A stretch of 5,929 nucleotides of DNA from Desulfobacterales bacterium (lineage in GTDB: Bacteria > Desulfobacterota > Desulfobacteria > Desulfobacterales > Desulfosalsimonadaceae), in the NCBI GenBank assembly GCA_007135795.1, contig SLIE01000266.1, positions 1-5,929 of the forward strand. The letters run 5' to 3'. The position numbers and the translations under genes are program-made. Numbering within the stretch: position 1 is the stretch's first letter; the number at the start of each line of letters is the position of its first letter. The notes beneath the pieces are model-generated. The model worked only from the letters and a program-made list of their open reading frames with translations. It was not told the DNA's origin and made no database searches. Shown here in pieces: positions 1-5,929 of the stretch.

Positions 1-543
1 CCGTATCAGTCATGGCGAAAAATTGACAACGCGGCCATCGCTTTCGGCCAGGGCGTTTCCGTCTCTGCGATTCAGTTGGTCAGCGCCATGGCCGCCATTG
101 CAAATGACGGTGTGCTCATGAAACCGAGAATCGTCAAGGAAATCAAAAATTCCGATGGGAGTGTTTTTAAAAAATTCGAACCGGAAGTTATTCGCAGGGC
201 AGTGACCCCGGCAGTTGCGGCACAGTTGAAGGTAATGTTGAGTGCTGCAACAGGAGTGGATGGTACGGGGTCTCAGGCAGTACCGGAGGGATATTCGGTT
301 TGCGGCAAGACCGGCACGGCACAGATCATCACTGCCCGGGGAGACTACAGAGGCAGTGATTATTATTCCATGTTTGCCGGATTTTCACCGGCGGACGGGA
401 CTCAACTGGCCGTCCTTGTGGCCATCGAGGCACCACGTGGAAAATATTATGGGGGTGAAGTGGCCGCACCGGTATTTGAGGAGATCATACGGGAGAGTTT
501 CAATTATCTGAATGTTGCACCGCTGCAGGCGTCATCATTATGA
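1..543 (+). CDS. ftsI: FtsI / PBP3-type class B penicillin-binding protein, C-terminal part (5' end outside window)
   Basis: Septal peptidoglycan D,D-transpeptidase that cross-links stem peptides at the division site; it is anchored in the inner membrane with its catalytic domain in the periplasm. The frame is open from base 1 to the TGA at 541-543, giving the last 180 residues of the transpeptidase domain. Visible family signatures are AFGQGVSVSAIQL near residues 14-26 of the fragment, ANDGVLMKPRIV just after it, the third active-site motif KTG at residues 103-105 (bases 307-315, in the context CGKTGTAQ), and the terminal block FAGFSP...YGGEVAAPVFEEI. The SxxK serine and SxN motifs lie upstream of the window. 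After APVFEEI only about 20 residues remain, so there is no PASTA domain. Its place directly before murE supports ftsI over an elongation-type PBP2. The ATG at base 76 is internal and not the real start. Confidence 0.93.
   Translation, partial: PYQSWRKIDNAAIAFGQGVSVSAIQLVSAMAAIANDGVLMKPRIVKEIKNSDGSVFKKFEPEVIRRAVTPAVAAQLKVMLSAATGVDGTGSQAVPEGYSVCGKTGTAQIITARGDYRGSDYYSMFAGFSPADGTQLAVLVAIEAPRGKYYGGEVAAPVFEEIIRESFNYLNVAPLQASSL
540..543 (+). promoter_or_regulatory. ATGA stop/start overlap joining ftsI and murE
   Basis: The murE ATG (540-542) shares bases with the ftsI TGA (541-543). Only a weak purine patch, CAGG at 526-529, lies upstream as a possible ribosome binding site. This arrangement is typical of termination-reinitiation coupling, in which ribosomes finishing ftsI start murE. 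The overlap is seen directly; coupling is inferred. Confidence 0.75.
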
Positions 544-2090
544 AGCTTTCAGTCCTCACCCATAAACTTGATGCCGCGCATGTATTGCCGGGTAAGGGGA
601 CGGCTGGGGAAGATCCGGAAATAAGAGGTCTTTGTTACCGTTCTGATCATGCTTGTGCGGGATTTGTTTTTGTGGCGATGCAAGGTGCCAATACGGACGG
701 GCATGATTACATAGCAGATGCTGTCAGCCGGGGCGCTGTGGCAGTGGTCGTGGAGAAATCAGTCAGTGCCGACGTCATGGTTATAAAAGTAAGCGATGCC
801 CGGCGTGCGCTGGCGATAATGGCCGACACGTTCTACGATTCTCCCTCAAAACGAATGAAACTTATCGGGATCACGGGAACGAATGGCAAGACGACCACCA
901 TGTGCCTGCTGGAACACATTCTCAGACAAAATCATTATAAAACCGGTGTGATTGGAACTATCGATTGTCATTTCGACGACCACATCATTGCCGGCACCCT
1001 GACAACGCCGGAAGCACCGGACCTCCAGTCAAGGCTGGCACGGATGGCGAAAGCCGGGGTAACGCATGTAATAATGGAAGTTTCGTCACACGGGGTTGTG
1101 CAGGATCGGATATTCGGTTGTTGTTTCGCCATGGGGATATTTACGAACTTAAGCCGGGATCACCTTGATTTCCATGGCAGTATGGATGCCTACAGGGCCG
1201 CGAAAAAAGCGTTTTTTACCACATATATTCATGGTGATGCCGTTGCGGTGATCAATTGCGATACCGATGAAGGGGCCAGGCTTGCTGCTGAATTAAACGA
1301 TGTGAAAAAAATTATTGTGGAAACCGATTCATCGCAGCCGAACGAGAAAGATAGCGGCACCGGAACCATATGGGCAGAAAATCTTTCGTTTGACCAGAAA
1401 GGGATATCCGGTCGTGTTCTATGCCACGGGGATGGTTTTGATTTTCATAGCCCGCTCGTGGGGAGGTTCAACCTGGAAAATATCATGTGCGCGGTTGCCG
1501 CTTCTCTGGAATTGGGCGTGGAACCCGAAGTGATACGTAACGCAATCGCAACGTTTACCAACGTTTCCGGTAGACTGGAGAGGGTTGCCAATAATTCCTC
1601 CCGGTATGTGTTTGTCGATTATTGCCATACACCGGATGCGCTCGAAAATGTATTGAGGAATTTAAAGGAAATTGTGCCGGGAAGACTGATCTGCGTTTTC
1701 GGTTGTGGCGGAGACAGGGATCGGGGGAAGAGACCGCTAATGGGGACGATTGCCGCGAACATTGCCGATATTGCCATAGTGACATCGGATAACCCCAGAA
1801 CCGAGTCCCCGCAGGCAATAATTGCGGAAATCCTGGAAGGCGTCCGGTTAACCGGGAAGCTTGAAGTCGCGCCGGATCTGCAGGGGGCGGATTGTATGAA
1901 AAATGGATACGCTGTCGAGCCGGACAGATCAAAGGCGATAGAGATGGGAATACGCGTCTCCAACCCCGGGGATGTCGTGTTAATCGCCGGGAAAGGGCAT
2001 GAAACATACCAGATTATCGGTACGACAATAAATTCTTTTGACGATAGGGTGCATGCGCAACAGGCACTTGCAAAATATGGGATGGAATAA
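540..2090 (+). CDS. murE: UDP-MurNAc-L-Ala-D-Glu:meso-diaminopimelate ligase MurE
   Basis: Cytoplasmic ATP-dependent ligase adding the third stem-peptide residue to UDP-MurNAc-L-Ala-D-Glu. The 516 residues, slightly longer than the E. coli enzyme, show three domains. The N-terminal UDP-binding domain (about 1-100) contains FVAMQGANTDGHDYI. The central ATPase has the P-loop GTNGKTTT at 113-120 (K117), TTPEAPD near 155-161, E180 in MEVSSH, H208 in SRDHLDFHG, and K222 in YRAAKK, the usual carbamylated lysine. N311 and N314 in GRFNLEN and R345 in SGRLE follow. The C-terminal domain carries D360 in DYCHTPD, DNPR at 417-420, and GKGHE at 484-488. DNPR is the known determinant for meso-DAP rather than lysine. 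All invariant Mur-ligase residues are present. DYCHTPD has Cys where Ala is usual, and the protein has 13 cysteines. The ATG overlaps the ftsI stop (ATGA) with only a weak upstream AGG, so translation is probably coupled to ftsI. Confidence 0.98.
   Translation: MKLSVLTHKLDAAHVLPGKGTAGEDPEIRGLCYRSDHACAGFVFVAMQGANTDGHDYIADAVSRGAVAVVVEKSVSADVMVIKVSDARRALAIMADTFYDSPSKRMKLIGITGTNGKTTTMCLLEHILRQNHYKTGVIGTIDCHFDDHIIAGTLTTPEAPDLQSRLARMAKAGVTHVIMEVSSHGVVQDRIFGCCFAMGIFTNLSRDHLDFHGSMDAYRAAKKAFFTTYIHGDAVAVINCDTDEGARLAAELNDVKKIIVETDSSQPNEKDSGTGTIWAENLSFDQKGISGRVLCHGDGFDFHSPLVGRFNLENIMCAVAASLELGVEPEVIRNAIATFTNVSGRLERVANNSSRYVFVDYCHTPDALENVLRNLKEIVPGRLICVFGCGGDRDRGKRPLMGTIAANIADIAIVTSDNPRTESPQAIIAEILEGVRLTGKLEVAPDLQGADCMKNGYAVEPDRSKAIEMGIRVSNPGDVVLIAGKGHETYQIIGTTINSFDDRVHAQQALAKYGME
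2079..2086 (+). promoter_or_regulatory. Probable murF ribosome binding site
   Basis: The purine-rich GGGATGGA ends 4 bases before the murF ATG and lies within the last codons of murE. It is an imperfect Shine-Dalgarno match and close to the start. With the murE TAA directly abutting the murF ATG, it suggests reinitiation and supports the ATG at 2091 as the start. Confidence 0.5.
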
Positions 2091-3545
2091 ATGACGACCC
2101 CGATAGGATGGACAACTGAAGAAATTCTGAATGCAACCGGTGGTGAATTGTTATCCGGCAGCACTGCCAGTAGTTTTACAGGTGTTCGTATAGATTCCAG
2201 GATCCTGAAACCAGGCGAGGTGTTTGTTGCCATTCAGGGTGAGCGGTTTGACGGACATGATTTTATCAACGAGGTCATCGAAAAAAGAGCGGGGTGCGTA
2301 GTTATACAGCATGACAAAGCGAGTATGGTCGATCCGAAACATTTTAATGAACACGGATCATGCTGCGTCGTGGTCGACAATACTTTGTCCGCCCTGGGGG
2401 CTTTGGCGTCTTATCGGCGCAGGCAGGCGGAGATTCCCGTGGTTGCGATCACCGGTTCCACCGGCAAAACAACCACCCGCGAGATGCTCACCTCGATCTG
2501 TCGCCAGCAATTTGAAACACTTTCCACATCGGGCAATTTAAATAACGAGATCGGACTCCCGCTGACACTGTTTAACCTTGCACCCGAACACCAGCTTGTC
2601 CTGCTTGAACTCGGCATGAACCATCCCGGTGAAATTCGCAGGCTGTCGGCCATATGCAGTCCTGAAATCGGGGTTATCACCAATATCGGACCGGCCCACC
2701 TCGAAGGGCTCAGGGATATAGCGTCGGTGGCACGGGCAAAGGGGGAACTTCTGGAAAATATCCGACCCGGCGGAATTGCGGTTTTAAACGCTGATGATGA
2801 ATACGGCAGAAAACTGAAAGAGGTGGCAAAAAATCCGGTAGTTCTGTTCGGCAGGGCCAGTGACGCAAAGATCCGTTGCGAAGGGGTTGTTAGAAAAGGA
2901 GATCGGGTTTCTTTTACGTTGGTCATGCCCGAAGTCCGGCTCGAAATCAATCTTAACGTATACGGGGTATTCATGGTTCAAAATGCGCTTGCTGCGGCTG
3001 CCGTTGCCCATTTACTCGAAATTGAACCCGAAAAGATCAAGGCCGGTCTTGAAAGTTTTCGTGCCGTGGAGGGTCGAATGGTGATCTATGAAACTTCGGG
3101 GGGTGTCTACATAATAGATGATACGTACAATGCCAATCCCATGTCCATGGAGGCCGCAATCGATGCACTAAAAGGTTTTACCGGAAAAAAAAGAGGGATA
3201 CTGGTCGCCGGAGACATGTTGGAACTGGGTGATAGTGCGAAATACTACCATGAAAGAATTGGTCAGACAGCGGCCAATGCGGATATCACCCGTTTATACC
3301 TCACCGGTTCTTACGCTGCACAGGTTGCCCAGGGGGCAAAATCCGCCGGAATGGCCGGCAGCGATATTTTTGTCGGCACAAAAGCAGATATCGTCAAAAA
3401 TCTTTCCAGCTGGCTTGAACAAGGCGACTGGGTGCTGGTAAAAGGGTCGCGCTCCACCGGGATGGAGGACATCGTCCGACAATTGGCCAAAGATGCAAGT
3501 GTGCACAAAGCCGATCACCTGAAAACCGAAGGAGCTGGAAAATAA
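2091..3545 (+). CDS. murF: UDP-MurNAc-tripeptide:D-alanyl-D-alanine ligase MurF
   Basis: Cytoplasmic ATP-dependent ligase that adds the D-Ala-D-Ala dipeptide to complete the UDP-MurNAc-pentapeptide consumed by the next gene product, MraY. The 484 residues are slightly longer than E. coli MurF. The N-terminal UDP-substrate domain (about 1-110) has DSRILKPGEVFVAIQG and GHDF. The central domain has P-loop TGSTGKTTT at 121-129 (K126), SGNLNNEIGLPLTL at 147-160, E173 in LELGMNHPGE, H203 in NIGPAHLEG, and K217 in ARAKGE. R329 in EGRM is followed by the C-terminal IDDTYNANP at 342-350, GDMLELG at 374-380 and KGSRSTGMED at 451-460. GSTGK and DDTYNANP separate it from MurE and MurC. The usual GxHNxxNALAA motif reads GVFMVQNALAA at 292-302, so His and the first Asn are replaced by Phe294 and Met295. 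The last 15 or so residues are a poorly conserved hydrophilic tail. It starts at the base after the murE stop. Confidence 0.97.
   Translation: MTTPIGWTTEEILNATGGELLSGSTASSFTGVRIDSRILKPGEVFVAIQGERFDGHDFINEVIEKRAGCVVIQHDKASMVDPKHFNEHGSCCVVVDNTLSALGALASYRRRQAEIPVVAITGSTGKTTTREMLTSICRQQFETLSTSGNLNNEIGLPLTLFNLAPEHQLVLLELGMNHPGEIRRLSAICSPEIGVITNIGPAHLEGLRDIASVARAKGELLENIRPGGIAVLNADDEYGRKLKEVAKNPVVLFGRASDAKIRCEGVVRKGDRVSFTLVMPEVRLEINLNVYGVFMVQNALAAAAVAHLLEIEPEKIKAGLESFRAVEGRMVIYETSGGVYIIDDTYNANPMSMEAAIDALKGFTGKKRGILVAGDMLELGDSAKYYHERIGQTAANADITRLYLTGSYAAQVAQGAKSAGMAGSDIFVGTKADIVKNLSSWLEQGDWVLVKGSRSTGMEDIVRQLAKDASVHKADHLKTEGAGK
3529..3534 (+). promoter_or_regulatory. Probable mraY ribosome binding site
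   Basis: AAGGAG, a near-consensus Shine-Dalgarno core, lies in the final codons of murF. It ends 13 bases before the mraY ATG, somewhat farther than the usual 5-9 bases. A second purine patch, CTGGAAAA, fills the gap. It supports the ATG at 3548, which also gives the family-typical N-terminus. Confidence 0.5.
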
Positions 3546-3547
3546 TC

Positions 3548-4627
3548 ATGCTCTATCATCTTTTATACGGGCTCCATGAACACATATCGGTTTTCAATGT
3601 GTTTCGGTACATCACTTTCAGAACGATCATCTCCGGGCTCACGGCGTTTTTGATCTGCTTTTTATTCGGACCGGTGCTGATCGCCCATATGCGGGAAAAG
3701 CAGATCGGGCAGTATATCCGCCGCCTGGGACCGGTCTCGCACCAGGACAAGGCCGGAACACCCACCATGGGGGGTGTTCTTATCATTCTGTCAGTTGCGG
3801 TATCGACCCTCTTCTGGATCGACCTGAATAGTTATTACATGTGGGTCGTGATTTTCGTTATGGCCGGGTACTTTGCAATCGGGTTTTTTGACGATTATTT
3901 AAAGCAGATTTTGAAGAGAAATCGTGGTTTGCGTGGATGGAGCAAGTTTTCCATGCAGATTCTGGTGGCGGCCATTGCCGCCCTGCTTCTTTATTGTTAC
4001 CCGGAATTTTCAAGCCAGATCACCATTCCGTTTATAAAGGGGTTTTCTCCGGATCTCGGCCCCCTCTACATTTTGTTTGCAATCATCATTATCGTGGGTG
4101 CCTCGAATGCCGTTAATCTCACGGACGGCCTGGACGGCCTGGCGATTGGTCCCGTTATCATCGCCGCAGGGACCTATATGCTGTTTGCTTATGTGGCCGG
4201 ACACTTTCAGATCGCACAGTATCTGCAGATCAACTACGTGGAAGGGTCCGGTGAGTTGACTGTTTTATGCGGTGCCCTGGCCGGTGCCGGGCTTGGCTTC
4301 CTGTGGTTCAATGCTTATCCCGCCCAGATTTTCATGGGAGATGTGGGTTCATTGCCATTGGGGGCGGTATTGGGTGTTATCGCCATTATCACCAAGCAGG
4401 AAATTCTCCTGATTATCGTGGGAGGGGTATTCGTAATCGAGGCGATTTCGGTGATCATCCAGGTTGGATATTTCAAAATCAGCGGCGGCCAGCGGGTTTT
4501 TAAAATGGCTCCCCTGCATCATCATTTCGAATTGAAGGGATGGGCTGAATCCAAAGTTATCATCCGCTTCTGGATCATCGCCATTTTGCTGGCATTGATT
4601 TCGTTCAGCACATTAAAACTCAGGTAA
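3548..4627 (+). CDS. mraY: Phospho-MurNAc-pentapeptide transferase MraY (lipid I synthase)
   Basis: Integral inner-membrane enzyme that transfers phospho-MurNAc-pentapeptide from UDP to undecaprenyl phosphate, forming lipid I; this is the first membrane step of peptidoglycan synthesis. The 359 residues equal the usual family length, and the N-terminus MLYHLL...FNVFRYITFRT matches the family start, supporting ATG 3548. About ten hydrophobic segments are visible, roughly at 24-46, 73-92, 96-114, 134-150, 173-189, 198-216, 236-254, 270-282, 286-308 and 338-355. Active-site signatures are all intact: DKAGTPTMGG at 67-76, FFDDYLK at 113-119 (D115, D116), NLTDGLDGLA at 190-199, FMGDVGSLPLGA at 262-273 (D265), and the HHH cluster in APLHHHFELKGW at 321-332 (H324-H326). 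It follows murF by two bases with an AAGGAG purine run inside the murF end. No anomalies seen. Confidence 0.98.
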   Translation: MLYHLLYGLHEHISVFNVFRYITFRTIISGLTAFLICFLFGPVLIAHMREKQIGQYIRRLGPVSHQDKAGTPTMGGVLIILSVAVSTLFWIDLNSYYMWVVIFVMAGYFAIGFFDDYLKQILKRNRGLRGWSKFSMQILVAAIAALLLYCYPEFSSQITIPFIKGFSPDLGPLYILFAIIIIVGASNAVNLTDGLDGLAIGPVIIAAGTYMLFAYVAGHFQIAQYLQINYVEGSGELTVLCGALAGAGLGFLWFNAYPAQIFMGDVGSLPLGAVLGVIAIITKQEILLIIVGGVFVIEAISVIIQVGYFKISGGQRVFKMAPLHHHFELKGWAESKVIIRFWIIAILLALISFSTLKLR

Positions 4628-4635
4628 TACGGTTC

Positions 4636-4639
4636 GGGA
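4636..4639 (+). promoter_or_regulatory. Weak murD ribosome binding site in the mraY-murD gap
   Basis: The 16-base gap (4628-4643) is the longest intergenic stretch of the window. It contains only GGGA, 4 bases before the murD ATG, as a possible Shine-Dalgarno element. There is no space for a promoter or hairpin terminator, so murD should be read from the same transcript as mraY. Confidence 0.4.
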
Positions 4640-4643
4640 TAAC

Positions 4644-5929
4644 ATGGACGTAAAGGGAAAACATATCGTTGTTTTCGGATTGGGTAGGACAGGGGAATCT
4701 CTGGTCCGCTTCCTGCTCGATAAGGAAGCACGGGTCACCGTTACCGACAGCTCACCGGTGCATCGGCTTGAAAAGATCATGACAAGGATGAAACACCTCC
4801 GGGTTGATTTCCACCTGGACGGACATCCCGCCGGAATTATTTCGGATGCGGATCTGGTGGTTCTAAGCCCCGGGGTGCCGCATACCCTCGAGTGTATCGA
4901 GCAGGCAAGACGTAAAAATATTCCGGTCATTGGAGAAATAGAGCTTGCCGCCGGGTTTATCGATACGCCCGTGGTCGCGATTACCGGAACAAATGGAAAG
5001 TCGACGACAACGCGGCTGATAGGGCGGATGCTTGAACATTCCGGAAAAAACGTTTTTCTTGGCGGGAACCTGGGCAGACCCCTCATCGATTACGCCACCG
5101 CGGATCAGGGTGCGGATGTGGCAGTTGTGGAAGTCAGTTCCTTCCAGCTCGACACCATTGTTCATTTCCGGCCAAAAGTTGGGGTTTTGCTGAATATCAC
5201 CCCCGATCACCTGGATCGGTATGACGATTTTCAAGCGTATGCAAGATCCAAGGGAAGGCTTTTTAATAATCATACGGCGGCTGATACGGCGGTGCTGAAT
5301 GCCGGAGATGCGGAGGTATTGCGTGTAACCGAAAATATTAAAAGTCGCCGGTGCATGTTTAATCAAAACCAACCGGATCGATGTGGCGCCGTTATATCGG
5401 ATTTTGGGATCCGGATCAATGTGCCGGATGCCGAAGAGATGGTCGTGAAAAGAGATCTTATTCCCCTTGTCGGTCGTCACAACATGGAAAACACCGCGGC
5501 CGCGATACTGGCGGCCATGTCCGCGGGTGCGAGCAATGAAGGCGTTTTATCGGCCCTGTCCGGGTTTGTGCCGGATCCGCATCGGACGGAGTTTATCGCG
5601 ACGGTAAACAGTGTGTCGTATTATGATGATTCAAAAGGAACCAACGTGGATGCTACGGCAAGAGCCATTGAAGCGCTTTCTGCACCGTTGATACTGATTG
5701 CCGGCGGGAGGGATAAACTGGGAGGTTACGGTGCGCTTCGGGAACCGGTAAGAAAAAATGTCAAATTCCTGATTGCCATCGGAGAATCGGCAAATGCAAT
5801 CGATGCCGCTTTAAACGATGTGGTCGAAACCCGCCATGCACCCTCAATGGCAAAAGCCGTTCAAACCGCTGCGGATATTGCATCGGCTGGTGACAAGGTC
5901 CTCCTCTCGCCGGCTTGTTCCAGTTTTGA
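4644..5929 (+). CDS. murD: UDP-MurNAc-L-alanine:D-glutamate ligase MurD (3' end outside window)
   Basis: Cytoplasmic ATP-dependent ligase adding D-Glu to UDP-MurNAc-L-Ala, the step before MurE. The frame from ATG 4644 is open to the window edge: 428 full codons plus two bases (GA) of the next. The TGA at 5927-5929 is out of frame. The N-terminal Rossmann-like UDP domain begins MDVKGKHIVVFGLGRTG and includes VVLSPGVP. The central domain has P-loop TGTNGKSTTT at 114-123 (K119), GGNLGRP, E163 in VEVSSFQLD, H189 in NITPDHLDRY, K203 in ARSKGRLF (expected carbamylated lysine), and GRHNMEN at 277-283. R314 in PHRTE and DDSKGTNVDA from 328 lead into the C-terminal domain with AGGRDK at 353-358 and LLSPACSSFD at the edge. 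Compared with the usual 440-460 residues, roughly 15-30 are missing. All invariant ligase residues are present. It lies 16 bases after mraY; ftsW would be the usual next gene. Confidence 0.96.
   Translation, partial: MDVKGKHIVVFGLGRTGESLVRFLLDKEARVTVTDSSPVHRLEKIMTRMKHLRVDFHLDGHPAGIISDADLVVLSPGVPHTLECIEQARRKNIPVIGEIELAAGFIDTPVVAITGTNGKSTTTRLIGRMLEHSGKNVFLGGNLGRPLIDYATADQGADVAVVEVSSFQLDTIVHFRPKVGVLLNITPDHLDRYDDFQAYARSKGRLFNNHTAADTAVLNAGDAEVLRVTENIKSRRCMFNQNQPDRCGAVISDFGIRINVPDAEEMVVKRDLIPLVGRHNMENTAAAILAAMSAGASNEGVLSALSGFVPDPHRTEFIATVNSVSYYDDSKGTNVDATARAIEALSAPLILIAGGRDKLGGYGALREPVRKNVKFLIAIGESANAIDAALNDVVETRHAPSMAKAVQTAADIASAGDKVLLSPACSSF

Noticed and set aside
1619..2233. Antisense open frame of about 204 codons across the murE end and murF start
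   Set aside because: It lies wholly opposite two strongly conserved ligase genes, spans their junction, and has no recognisable domain; its openness is explained by the codon use of the sense genes.
2411..2974. Antisense open frame of about 187 codons opposite murF
   Set aside because: It is serine- and proline-rich translation typical of a reversed conserved gene, with no independent support.
4123..4140. Perfect 9-base tandem repeat GGACGGCCT x2 in mraY
   Set aside because: It encodes the DGLDGL part of the conserved NLTDGLDGLA active-site loop, so the repeat follows from protein conservation and similar codon choice, not from a repeat element.
4628..4643. Possible promoter or terminator between mraY and murD
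   Set aside because: Sixteen bases are too short for either, and no inverted repeat or -10/-35 pair is visible.
4863..5480. Antisense open frame of about 205 codons opposite murD
   Set aside because: It is opposite conserved murD coding sequence containing the P-loop and HNxxN motifs; its translation resembles no family I recognise and there is no convincing start context.
5927..5929. TGA at the very end of the window as a possible murD stop
   Set aside because: The murD frame has codons starting at 5925 (TTT) and 5928 (GA plus one unseen base). The TGA is out of frame, and the conserved LLSPACSSFD motif continues past the edge.
1..5929. Search for CRISPR arrays, tRNA or rRNA genes, insertion sequences, or a novel system
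   Set aside because: Intact housekeeping genes cover all but 18 bases, with no extended repeats or foreign-looking insertions, so there is no space or signal for an extra system.

Overview
The window lies entirely inside a division and cell-wall (dcw) gene cluster, with every gene on the + strand in the order ftsI (3' end), murE, murF, mraY, murD (5' part). This order is the classical one in Proteobacteria and related Gram-negative phyla. MurE carries the DNPR signature of meso-diaminopimelate-adding enzymes, which fits a Gram-negative cell wall. Base composition is roughly balanced. MurE is rich in cysteine, and the general flavour of the proteins suggests an anaerobic Desulfobacterota-like bacterium. 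That placement is an inference from recalled family patterns, not a demonstrated assignment.

Layout: positions 1-543 hold the last 180 codons of a class B penicillin-binding protein (FtsI), including the KTG motif. Positions 540-2090 are murE, whose start overlaps the ftsI stop as ATGA. Positions 2091-3545 are murF, which begins at the base after the murE stop. Positions 3548-4627 are mraY, two bases after murF. Positions 4644-5929 are murD after a 16-base gap; it runs off the right edge with about 428 codons present. Only 18 bases lie between genes, so there is no room for an internal terminator, RNA gene or mobile element, and I see no promoter. The genes are almost certainly one co-transcribed, translationally coupled unit whose promoter is upstream of the window.

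The genes work in sequence. MurD adds D-Glu, MurE adds the third residue (meso-DAP) and MurF adds D-Ala-D-Ala to the cytoplasmic UDP-MurNAc peptide. MraY then transfers the finished phospho-MurNAc-pentapeptide to undecaprenyl phosphate to make lipid I, and FtsI cross-links the exported product at the division septum. All five reading frames are intact over the visible part. I found no undescribed system here. The points worth a second look are residue substitutions in conserved Mur-ligase motifs and the tight gene junctions.
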